This document shows, piece by piece, positions 1-6,215 of a stretch of 6,215 nucleotides of DNA (position 1 is the stretch's first letter; every line of letters starts with the position of its first letter). Under the pieces are notes generated by a model. It worked only from the letters and a program-made list of their open reading frames with translations, had not been told where the DNA came from and did no database searches. Position numbers and translations under genes: made by a program. Source of the stretch: CAZVXI01 sp964631295 (lineage in GTDB: Bacteria > Planctomycetota > Phycisphaerae > Phycisphaerales > SM1A02); NCBI GenBank assembly GCA_964631295.1, contig CAZVXI010000180.1, positions 1-6,215 of the forward strand. The letters run 5' to 3'.

Positions 1-22
1 GCGATTCCTACCATCGCCCATC

Positions 23-1681
23 ATGAGCGAGACGCAGACGACCATGCCCGACCCTACCAGCCAGATGCCTGAGAATCACGCCCAGCCGCAGCGCTCTGTG
101 CAGGAGGATGCGGCACTCGTCAAAGTGCGGCGAGAAAAACGCGAACGCTGGCGCGAGCAGTTCGGCATCAATCCATATGGCCAACGCGTCGATGGGCTCG
201 TCCCGCTCGCGGAGGCCCGCAGCCGCTTCGATCAGAACGCCCACGACCGCTTCACCGAGACACAGCAGCAGCATCGTGATGATGACACGGTCCAGATTGT
301 GGATGATCGTCCAACCGCGCTTGTTGCCGGCCGATGTGTGCAGCACCGCGCGATGGGCAAGCTTGTGTTTCTCGTGCTGCGCGACTATTCCGGCGACTTG
401 CAGGTGAGTATTTCCAAGGCCGCCGTCGATGCCGATTCATTCAAGATGGCTGCCAAGCTCGACTACGGCGACATCGTCGTCGCCGGCGGGCCGGTGGGCA
501 TGACGCAGAAGGGTGAGGTGTGCATCTGGGCAGATCGCTTCGAGGTGCACTGCAAATCGCTCGCGCCCCCGCCGGAGAAATACCACGGGCTGACCGATGC
601 GGAACTGCGCTACCGCCAGCGCTACGTGGATATGTACGCCAATCCGGAGACGATCCGCACGTTCCAGTTGCGATCGCGCATCGTGTCGGGTGTTCGGCAC
701 TTCATGGATGCGCGCGAGTTTCTCGAGGTGGAAACACCGGTCATGCAGTCGATCGCCGGGGGCGCTGCTGCCCGGCCGTTCACCACGCATCACAACGCGC
801 TTGACATCAATCTGTTCCTGCGCATTGCGACCGAACTGCCGCTCAAGCGTTTGCTTGTCGGCGGCATGCCGCGCGTGTATGAGATCGGGCGCATCTTCCG
901 CAACGAAGGAGTCGACCGCACGCACAATCCCGAGTTCACCACGATGGAGGTGTACGAGGCCTTCGGCGACTGCTGGACGATGCTTGAACTCACCGAATCG
1001 CTGTTGCGCGATCTTGCCGCAATGGTGCGCGCCGAGCGCATCAATGAACGTCTGGCGGATGGTGAGCAAGTCGGCCGCGCCGAGCGCGAGGGAGATGTCA
1101 TCCTGCCGTTCGGCGAGCATGAGATCAACTGGTCGCAGCCGTTCGACCGCGTGGCCTACGGCGATGTATTCGCAAAGCATGTCGGCTTCGACATGTCTGA
1201 TGAAGACAGAGTCCGCGAAAAAGGACGCGAACTGCACATCGACAAGGCAGACACGCTTGACCACTGGCTGCTCGTGAATGAGGTATACGAACACATCTGC
1301 GAGCCGGCGATCGATCCGGCGAGGCCGACGTTTGTCACCGAATATCCTGCTGCAATCTCGCCACTCACGCGCCCGCTTGTTGATCAGCCGCATCTGTGCG
1401 GGCGCTGGGAGTTGCTTATCGGCGGCATGGAGATGGGCACCGCGTACACGGAACTCAACGACCCGGACATTCAGCGCGAGAAGTTCACCGAGCAACTTGC
1501 CGGTGCGGATGATGAGGAGTCAACGTTCCGCACGCTGGATGAAGATTTTCTCAATGCGCTCAACGTCGGTATGCCGCCCGCCGGCGGACTCGGGCTCGGC
1601 ATCGACCGCATCGTGATGCTGCTGACCAATCAACACACAATCCGCGACGTGATCCTCTTCCCGCTGATGAAACCCGAGTAA
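23..1681 (+). CDS. lysS: lysine--tRNA ligase, class II (LysRS)
   Basis: Charges tRNA-Lys with lysine in the cytoplasm, using ATP. The 552 residues align by eye along their whole length with remembered E. coli LysRS (505 aa). An OB-fold anticodon-binding domain lies at about 97-180, followed by RYRQRYVDM (196-204), motif 1 around FLEVETPVMQ (233-242), GGAAARPF (246-253), motif 2 with FRNEG and HNPEFT (292-306), ELNDP (477-481), motif 3 GLGLGIDRIVML (522-533) and the C-terminal RDVILFP (541-547). Compared with E. coli it has a longer polar N-terminus, an acidic and glutamine-rich stretch at 79-95, and about 24 extra residues near 342-368. The E. coli lysine-contacting Asn of GNGFSEL appears as Thr473 (GTAYTEL). 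No Shine-Dalgarno is visible before ATG 23; the in-frame ATGs at 44 and 65 are alternative starts, also without one. The family is certain, the exact start is not. Confidence 0.97.
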   Translation: MSETQTTMPDPTSQMPENHAQPQRSVQEDAALVKVRREKRERWREQFGINPYGQRVDGLVPLAEARSRFDQNAHDRFTETQQQHRDDDTVQIVDDRPTALVAGRCVQHRAMGKLVFLVLRDYSGDLQVSISKAAVDADSFKMAAKLDYGDIVVAGGPVGMTQKGEVCIWADRFEVHCKSLAPPPEKYHGLTDAELRYRQRYVDMYANPETIRTFQLRSRIVSGVRHFMDAREFLEVETPVMQSIAGGAAARPFTTHHNALDINLFLRIATELPLKRLLVGGMPRVYEIGRIFRNEGVDRTHNPEFTTMEVYEAFGDCWTMLELTESLLRDLAAMVRAERINERLADGEQVGRAEREGDVILPFGEHEINWSQPFDRVAYGDVFAKHVGFDMSDEDRVREKGRELHIDKADTLDHWLLVNEVYEHICEPAIDPARPTFVTEYPAAISPLTRPLVDQPHLCGRWELLIGGMEMGTAYTELNDPDIQREKFTEQLAGADDEESTFRTLDEDFLNALNVGMPPAGGLGLGIDRIVMLLTNQHTIRDVILFPLMKPE

Positions 1682-1800
1682 TCGTCGATCGGTCTCACCG
1701 TGGAGTCGCGGAGAATGAGGCAATGCAGATGTTGGTCCCGGCCTGGCTAGCCGTGACGCGGAGCGCGTGCGCGGCATGATCGTTAGCACTCAGCCTGTCG

Positions 1801-1822
1801 GACCTGCCGGTTATCGGAGGTC
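1801..1822 (+). other. weak stem-loop downstream of lysS
   Basis: GACCT (1801-1805) pairs with AGGTC (1818-1822), and CCG (1807-1809) with CGG (1815-1817), leaving one bulged G and a GTTAT loop. It lies 120 bases after the lysS stop and has no T-tract behind it, so it is at best a poor terminator. The rest of the 272-base gap (1682-1953) shows no tRNA, no convincing open frame and no clear sigma-70 promoter. Confidence 0.2.
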
Positions 1823-1877
1823 GTCTGCCCCTTCCATTCCAACCAAGTCAAACCCGACTAACTCCGACCATCGTTTG

Positions 1878-1889
1878 TCTGCATGCAGA
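1878..1889. promoter_or_regulatory. perfect 12-base palindrome, possible operator
   Basis: TCTGCATGCAGA is its own reverse complement. It ends 64 bases before the ATG of the ankyrin gene, in the gap after lysS. That position would suit a dimeric regulator's binding site, but a single short palindrome can arise by chance and no matching promoter boxes are visible beside it. Confidence 0.2.
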
Positions 1890-1944
1890 TCGAGCCAGTT
1901 CTGCAATTCAGTCGATTTGTTCAGAGAGGATTGACCAGCGAAAA

Positions 1945-1950
1945 GGGGGG
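1945..1950 (+). promoter_or_regulatory. G-run ribosome binding site of the ankyrin gene
   Basis: A run of six G preceded by AAAA ends three bases before the ATG at 1954. It can pair with the anti-Shine-Dalgarno CCUCC only imperfectly and sits close to the start, so it is a plausible but unusual site. It is the main local support for this start. Confidence 0.35.
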
Positions 1951-1953
1951 ACT

Positions 1954-3996
1954 ATGAGCGGGTCAGAAACGAAATCAAAACTGCTATCATGGCTCCCGGT
2001 CATTCTGAGGAGTATTGCCTTCGTAGGGATTGGCTTGACGACCAGTATCGCGGTGGCTTGGGGTTGTTCCATTTGGAGCTACATGCCCGAAGGCAACCTC
2101 GACGATCTCCTGTCCATCGACGGGGAATCCGATCCTGGGGCCTTCGATGCATCGAGCCGAACTTGGGACCAAGGACGCCCCACTCACTTCCCGGCTCGTC
2201 CGGAGTTGATCACTCCGTACAAGCGAGGCTTCGGTGTCGGGCTGACTGAACTCGTGGCATGGAGCGGCCCGTATCCGACGCTCGAAGAAGTCGAGAACAC
2301 GCCGGAGGATGAACTTGAGTGGCCGCGGTCGTATGAGCAGAGCGTCATCACCGCGGGGCTGCCGATCCCGTGCATGCAGGTATCAGTCTGGGATGAGGTC
2401 GGCACAGAGGGGGACGAGTTCGTCGAGTTCGATCGAATCGCCGGAGGGTTCGCGATTGGGGGATCGCTCGACGAACTGCACCTGCTTCCGCTCACGCCGC
2501 TGCCTTGGGGGATGCTCGTTGGAGCGGTGTTCTGGGGCGGATTGGCGTACCTCCTGTTCGCCCAGACCATTCGAATCGCACGACGTTTACGGTCAGGCCC
2601 AATGCAACGGCCGATCGCGATGTCGCAAGCTTCGGCCACTGCGGCTGTCCTCGCCGTAAGCCTGCTCGCGTGGGGGTGCGACGACAATCAGCGTGCACAG
2701 TATGGCACCGCCCAGCCGAAACGTCAGCTCTCGGGAGCGCAACTTCAGCACGCTGCGCTCGGAGGCGACGTGCAGCTCGTTAGACGTTGCCTTGAAGCAG
2801 GAGTGGATGCGAACGGGGGGGAGCACACCGGGGGCGCCGCAACACCTCTGGCCTGCGCGGTGATGGGCAAGCACGAGTCGATCGTCGAGCTGCTCCTTCG
2901 TGCAGGCGCCGACCCGGAGGCGCCTGCCGATGCCCTTGGGCGAACTCCGCTGATGCTCGCCTCAAGCAATGGTGACGTAATCGCCACGCGCCTCTTGATC
3001 GAGACGGGAGCGTCAGTGAACACAGCCGACGAGGAGGGCGTGACGGCGTTGATGTGTGCTGCGGCAAGCAACAGTGTGGCCTGCATCGAGATACTCCTCG
3101 AGGCGGGGGCCGATGTGCACGCGGCTGCTTCACCGAAATGGGGCAACGGAACAGCGCTAGACTTCGCTGGCAACAAAGAGCACTTCGAAGCGATGGAGGC
3201 GCTGGTTGGCGCCGGAGCGCGCATTCCCAATGGTGCGAGCCTCCTGCACATAGCCGCGGCGCTTCAGCAAGCGAATGTCGTAGATCGATACGTCGCGCGC
3301 GGAGACGATGTAAACGCCCGAGACATCAACGGAATGACTCCTCTGCACTACGATGCGGCATCCAACAGCATGCCGGTTGAAGCTGTCGAGACGGGCGGAG
3401 ACATCAAGTTGGTGGGCGTCGAGGCCGCAGTTGCCAAGCTGCTGCTCGATGGTGGTGCAGACGCCAACGCACGAGATAAGCTCGGGCAGACTCCATTGCA
3501 TCACGCGGCCATAACCTTCCACGAAGACCGGATCCGCCGCCTCATCGCTGCGGGCGCCGATCCATCCATCAGGACGGAAGGGGGGCTGACGGCCGCGGAG
3601 GTCTTTCAGCGAGCGTGGGAGAGTAACCCGATTCCGACCCGCGCGTCTGCCCGTGATCGGCTCGCCAGCCAACTCACGTACCACACACAATTGGCGCTGC
3701 TCGAAGGGCGCGATGCAGACGCGGTTGCGCTGGCGATTCTCGAAAGCCAGGGTCGAGTGCTACAGCCTCCATCCCTTGAACTGAAGGCAGTTCTTTCCGG
3801 TGCGGACGGGACCAAGGTGCTGATCAGGGAGCAAGTCGGACGGTGGGCATCTGAAGATCGCATGGTCGGAGACGACGACATCATCGAACTCTCGGGTCTG
3901 AAATGGAAGGTGGCCGACATTGACCAGCGGGCGCGGTCGATGGTCGTGATGCATGTGTCGTCTGGCTTGACCCACGTCATCGCTGTCGGTCCGTGA
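1954..3996 (+). CDS. membrane-anchored ankyrin-repeat protein, probable fusion of two genes
   Basis: A 680-residue envelope protein of unknown role. Residues 14-36 form a first membrane segment, 37-183 an apparently extracytoplasmic region, 184-204 a second membrane segment followed by the basic IRIARRLR. This half resembles a small planctomycete membrane protein that I recall usually ending in a CPxCGY zinc-ribbon-like tail, absent here. Residues 223-242 then look like a second signal peptide: Met223, a hydrophobic stretch and LLAWGC with Cys242, an imperfect lipobox. About eight ankyrin repeats follow (261-545), with TPLH/TPLM and GAD-type motifs; repeat 7 carries an insert at about 472-488. 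Residues 565-680 are a helical then beta-rich domain I do not recognise. Bases from 3433 on recur at 5437. Ankyrin repeats bind proteins; the partner is unknown. The reading frame is certain; the fusion is inferred. Confidence 0.9.
   Translation: MSGSETKSKLLSWLPVILRSIAFVGIGLTTSIAVAWGCSIWSYMPEGNLDDLLSIDGESDPGAFDASSRTWDQGRPTHFPARPELITPYKRGFGVGLTELVAWSGPYPTLEEVENTPEDELEWPRSYEQSVITAGLPIPCMQVSVWDEVGTEGDEFVEFDRIAGGFAIGGSLDELHLLPLTPLPWGMLVGAVFWGGLAYLLFAQTIRIARRLRSGPMQRPIAMSQASATAAVLAVSLLAWGCDDNQRAQYGTAQPKRQLSGAQLQHAALGGDVQLVRRCLEAGVDANGGEHTGGAATPLACAVMGKHESIVELLLRAGADPEAPADALGRTPLMLASSNGDVIATRLLIETGASVNTADEEGVTALMCAAASNSVACIEILLEAGADVHAAASPKWGNGTALDFAGNKEHFEAMEALVGAGARIPNGASLLHIAAALQQANVVDRYVARGDDVNARDINGMTPLHYDAASNSMPVEAVETGGDIKLVGVEAAVAKLLLDGGADANARDKLGQTPLHHAAITFHEDRIRRLIAAGADPSIRTEGGLTAAEVFQRAWESNPIPTRASARDRLASQLTYHTQLALLEGRDADAVALAILESQGRVLQPPSLELKAVLSGADGTKVLIREQVGRWASEDRMVGDDDIIELSGLKWKVADIDQRARSMVVMHVSSGLTHVIAVGP
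3433..3660 (+). repeat. direct repeat, copy 1 (inside the ankyrin gene)
   Basis: These 228 bases recur in the same orientation 2004 bases downstream with 10 differences counted by eye: about five silent and five amino-acid-changing. The first 23 bases are identical. To the left of 3433 there is no similarity with the second copy; to the right similarity continues but falls abruptly, with 9 differences in the next 60 bases and about 19 in the 60 after that. Confidence 0.93.
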
Positions 3997-4049
3997 AGAC
4001 GGATGGCTATTCCTTCAGCCCCAGGACGCGATAAACAAGGAACACGCAG

Positions 4050-4598
4050 ATGCCTCATCAGCACGAACCGTCTTCAAGTGTAGCGCCCGACTCTGACGAT
4101 GCGGCGATCCACACCGAATGTCCCTACACAATTCGGAAAGCACATTTCCGACACGAGGTGGCAATCAAACAGATCGCGTGGTTGAACATCATTGGAGGAG
4201 GCTTCTTCGTCGCGATTGGTGTTCTCGCCGTTGTAGCCGCCTTCAACCGATACGAGACCCAGCCCGGCGAGCCGGCGAACATCACTATGGCGCTGGTGGG
4301 CCTTGTCGGAGGCGGTGCCGGTCTGTGGATAGGCATCGCCTTACGACAACTGAAACCATGGGCACGCATTGCGATGAGCATCCTCTATGTGCCCAACCTG
4401 CTCCTCATTCCGATCGGCACGATCATCGCCGGCTGCATACTCTGGTACCTGCTGCACAGGAAGTCCAAATTCATCTGTTCGGATGAGTACCAGGACGTGC
4501 TCGCTGCGACTTCGGAAATCAAGTGGCGGCGGCGATGGAGCCGGCAAGAGCACCTGGCATCGCCGCAGCACAATGAGGCGCTCAAGAAGGCCGCATGA
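4050..4598 (+). CDS. small multi-pass membrane protein, function unknown
   Basis: 182 residues. A polar N-terminus (1-38) leads into membrane segments at about 42-66, 78-99 and 106-136; the last is long enough to be two short helices separated by IPIGT. The C-terminal 45 residues are basic and probably cytoplasmic. RHEVAIKQIAWL near the start, LKPWARI before the last segment and the end block with F, SDEY, V, AAT and IKW (141-159) resemble a hypothetical family I remember from planctomycetes and some proteobacteria, where it reads EYQxVIxxTPxIK. No catalytic motif is visible. AAGGA at 4037-4041 lies 8 bases before the ATG and supports this start. The 53-base gap from the ankyrin gene suggests co-transcription. 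Membrane location is well supported; the job is unknown. Confidence 0.87.
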   Translation: MPHQHEPSSSVAPDSDDAAIHTECPYTIRKAHFRHEVAIKQIAWLNIIGGGFFVAIGVLAVVAAFNRYETQPGEPANITMALVGLVGGGAGLWIGIALRQLKPWARIAMSILYVPNLLLIPIGTIIAGCILWYLLHRKSKFICSDEYQDVLAATSEIKWRRRWSRQEHLASPQHNEALKKAA

Positions 4599-4631
4599 AG
4601 CGACGCACGATCGAGAAGGTCGCATTCTACG

Positions 4632-5087
4632 ATGGACTGGTTCGCGATTCTGCCAACACTCTTCACTGTCGTCACTGCGCTGTTTGCAGCATACATCGCA
4701 TGGTTGCAGTATTGCGTCAGCAAAGCCCAACGAGAAGATGGACTCTACGGCCGACGGATACGCGTCTATCACGCCACGACCGAGTTGCTCTCCGACGTAG
4801 TGCGTCATGGTTACGGGACGGATAAAGCGATCGAGCGGTTTCACGTTGAGATCTCTGCTGCCAGATTCCACTTCGGTAACGATGTTCGCCAGTTTATTGA
4901 TTCCGTGCGCGATGACGCCTTGAAGCTGGCGGAATTGCGCGAGTCCCTCGACGAAGAGCACGGCTTGCCCGTTGGAGACGAGCGAACTGCCGCCGCCGCT
5001 GAGAAGAGCCAAGTGTTTAAGAGGGTCAGGAGCGAGTACTGGCCGCAAGTTGATGAGAGATTTCGGCCGTACCTTGAGTGCAGATAG
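4632..5087 (+). CDS. small single-pass membrane protein, function unknown
   Basis: 151 residues. One N-terminal membrane segment (about 5-27, ending IAWLQY) is followed by a charged, mostly helical domain that is probably cytoplasmic. The order LYGRRIRVYHATTELLSDVVR (split about residues 38-58), FHFGNDV (79-85), LPVGDER (112-118) and the end FRPYL resembles a widespread hypothetical family with the pattern IAWxQ, DLFxKRxxVY, F.FG.DI and SPYL. I know no assigned function for it. GAGAAGG at 4613-4619 is a plausible ribosome site 12 bases before the ATG. The gene starts 33 bases after the preceding stop, so the two are likely one transcript, possibly together with the ankyrin gene. It converges on the minus-strand gene ending at 5107, only 19 bases away. 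Confidence 0.85.
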   Translation: MDWFAILPTLFTVVTALFAAYIAWLQYCVSKAQREDGLYGRRIRVYHATTELLSDVVRHGYGTDKAIERFHVEISAARFHFGNDVRQFIDSVRDDALKLAELRESLDEEHGLPVGDERTAAAAEKSQVFKRVRSEYWPQVDERFRPYLECR

Positions 5088-5106
5088 CACAGGCCGATGA
5101 CTCGGA

Positions 5107-5505
5107 TCATGCTGTGCGCCCGAGGATCCGATCGTAGTTGTCTGGATCGTTTCGGAGCAGGGCGACCATCTGCCGGCGCTGATCAGAGTCCATCTCGTTG
5201 AGCTGCGCGCGTTCCTCGGGCTGGGCCTCCTGAATCAGCCGGCTGAACACGATATCCACGTCGTCCGCTTCGGCTTCCTTGGCCGGGTCCGGCTCGCGTG
5301 ATTGCTCGGCGTTGTTCGTCACCACGTCGTTGAGGCTCGTCGCGCGCGGCCCGCCCTTCGCCTTTGTGGTTCGCGCCTGCCAGCCCTTGAGCTTGGCCGA
5401 ATCCTTGATGGCCTTCTGAACCGTGGCGTTGGCGCAGCCAAGCTGCTGCTCGATGGTGGCGCAGATGTCAACGCACGAGATAAGCTCGGGCAGACTCCAT
5501 TGCAT
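5107..5505 (-). pseudogene. helix-turn-helix protein missing its N-terminus
   Basis: Reading leftward, about 118 residues look genuine: a helix-turn-helix (IEQQLGCANATVQKAI), then KLKGW, a basic linker, SLNDVVTNN, an EPDPA turn and an acidic, helical C-terminus ending before the TGA at 5107-5109. A DNA-binding role fits; it recalls planctomycete hypothetical proteins with a short HTH and a conserved P.A.SL.DVV region. Right of about 5460 the same frame stays open only because it runs antisense through the duplicated ankyrin segment; the corresponding antisense frame is also open in the intact ankyrin copy, so that extension carries no evidence of coding. The nearest in-frame ATG is at 5505, inside ankyrin sequence and without a clear ribosome site; it could give a 132-residue chimera. 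More likely the gene is 5'-truncated. Confidence is high for the HTH, lower for the pseudogene call. Confidence 0.6.
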
Positions 5506-5664
5506 CACGCGGCCATAAGCTTCCACGAAGACCGGATCCGCCGCCTCATCGCTGCGGGTGCCGATCCATCCATCAGGGCGGAGGGGAGGCTGACGGCCGC
5601 GGAGGTCTTTCAGCGAGCGTGGGAGAGTAACCCGATTCCGACCCGCGCTTCTGCCCGTGATCAG
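5437..5664 (+). repeat. direct repeat, copy 2
   Basis: Counterpart of 3433-3660, at a constant offset of 2004 bases without indels. Its left border coincides with the junction to the truncated helix-turn-helix gene; the 23 bases at 5437-5459 are identical to copy 1. Right of 5664 the match drops sharply although the protein homology continues to 6000. Confidence 0.93.
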
Positions 5665-6006
5665 CTCGCGAGCCAACTCACCTATCACACACAATTGGCT
5701 GTGCTGGAGGGGCGCGATGGTGACGCAGTTGCAGACGTGATTCTTCAGAGCCAAGGACGTGTGTTACAACGTCCTCCCATTGAGTTGAAGGCAATTCTAT
5801 CGGGTTTGGATGGCGTTAATGCGCTGGTCCGCGAACAAGCTGACAAACGAACATCCAAGGATCGAATCGTCCAAGTTGGCGACATTGTCGAACTGCGTGG
5901 GCTGAGTTGGCGAGTATCAGGGATTGATCAGCAAAGTCGATCGATCGTCATCACGCACACCGTATCCGATTTTGCCTACGTCATCACAGCAGGCTGTCCG
6001 GGTTGA
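5437..6006 (+). pseudogene. second, 5'-truncated copy of the ankyrin protein C-terminus
   Basis: 189 codons homologous to residues 494-680 of the upstream ankyrin protein: the end of repeat 7, repeat 8 and the whole unrecognised C-terminal domain, two residues longer at the end. Membrane segments, lipobox and repeats 1-6 are missing. The frame is open back to an ATG at 5302, but those 45 leading residues are antisense to the helix-turn-helix gene and include no export signal, so a functional start there is unlikely. The frame has no stop or frameshift across the homologous part, and the diverged tail keeps hydrophobic spacing and many conservative replacements (I/V, L/I, K/R), which implies it evolved under selection before truncation or is still used. 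It may be a remnant or a silent alternative tail for the intact gene. Confidence 0.7.
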
Positions 6007-6162
6007 GTTTTGGCGAAACAAGGCATTTGGCTCGCGCGTGACCGGATTCTCTTCAACGAGAAGTGATGGCAAGCGTTCGCCTATGATCCCCGCTGAGAGA
6101 GAAGCTGCTGCGCCCATGCGTTGCGAGGATCGAAACTACCTTCAACTGGAGCACATAGCTGT

Positions 6163-6215
6163 ATGGCTTTGACTGCCGAACAACTTCACGATGCACTTTC
6201 GACCGTGCAGGACCC
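6163..6215 (+). CDS. start of a gene cut by the window edge, possibly Mrp/ApbC-like or MIP18-like
   Basis: Only the first 17 codons are present (MALTAEQLHDALSTVQDP, the last residue from a partial CC codon). A short LT.EQ helix followed by AL.TV.DP resembles the N-terminal MIP18/DUF59-type domain of Mrp/ApbC iron-sulfur carrier ATPases and of SufT-like proteins, where the text usually continues ELG or similar. GGAG at 6148-6151 lies 11 bases before the ATG. Upstream, 6007-6162 shows no gene and only a 5-base stem (6047-6051 with 6058-6062) that is too weak to call a terminator. The family guess rests on very few residues. Confidence 0.45.
   Translation, partial: MALTAEQLHDALSTVQD

Noticed and set aside
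437..1495. Long minus-strand open frame of 352 codons opposite lysS
   Set aside because: It is antisense to a complete, conserved synthetase gene, and long antisense frames are common in GC-rich coding DNA. Its translation shows no domain logic.
4595..4825. Open frame starting at an ATGA overlap with the 182-residue gene's stop
   Set aside because: The overlap looks like translational coupling, but the product is arginine-rich and runs mostly out of frame through the better-supported gene at 4632-5087.
5302..5436. N-terminal extension of the second ankyrin copy from ATG 5302
   Set aside because: These 45 codons are antisense to the HTH gene, show no signal peptide or ankyrin features, and have no counterpart in the intact copy.
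5506..5754. Extension of the minus-strand HTH frame up to an ATG at 5754
   Set aside because: The extra part is antisense to the duplicated ankyrin segment, and the matching antisense frame is also open in the intact copy (3157-3690), so openness here is a by-product of ankyrin codon use.
6047..6062. Small stem (TTCTC with GAGAA) after the second ankyrin copy
   Set aside because: Only five weak base pairs and no T-tract, so not a credible terminator.
5924..6172. Plus-strand open frame across the end of the second ankyrin copy
   Set aside because: It overlaps the ankyrin frame in another phase, has no recognisable domain and no ribosome site, and ends inside the start of the gene at 6163.
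1..6215. CRISPR array, tRNA or rRNA genes, insertion-sequence ends or transposase
   Set aside because: I found no regularly spaced repeats, no cloverleaf-like sequence, no transposase frame and no terminal inverted repeats around the duplicated block.

Overview
The window looks like a stretch of a GC-rich bacterial chromosome, most likely a planctomycete of the Phycisphaerae type. That placement is inference: the first half of the 680-residue protein and the 182-residue protein resemble small membrane-protein families I remember from planctomycete genomes, and Shine-Dalgarno sequences are weak or absent at several starts. No database search was possible.

Layout from left to right. A complete class II lysyl-tRNA synthetase gene (lysS, 23-1681, +) is followed by a 272-base gap holding a weak stem-loop and a perfect 12-base palindrome. 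Next comes a 680-residue ankyrin-repeat protein (1954-3996, +). It appears to be a fusion of a small two-segment membrane protein with an ankyrin lipoprotein, because a second signal-peptide-like stretch sits in the middle of the chain. Two small membrane proteins of unknown function follow on the same strand (4050-4598 and 4632-5087).

The right part is a recombination scar. The 3' end of the ankyrin gene occurs a second time (5437-6006, +), without its 5' part. It abuts, head to head, a helix-turn-helix gene on the minus strand that has lost its N-terminus (5107 to about 5460). The first 228 bases of the two ankyrin copies differ at only 10 positions by eye. The remainder is strongly diverged, with only about half of the amino acids the same. 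This is a mosaic that suggests recent exchange between older paralogues. At the right edge a new gene begins (6163-), whose first 17 residues resemble the N-terminus of an Mrp/ApbC or MIP18-type iron-sulfur assembly protein.

The housekeeping gene lysS and the probable edge gene thus flank a small accessory block of envelope proteins. The ankyrin protein is the centre of interest: it has a fused membrane anchor, about eight ankyrin repeats, an unrecognised C-terminal domain, and a second, diverged C-terminal tail stored 2 kb downstream.
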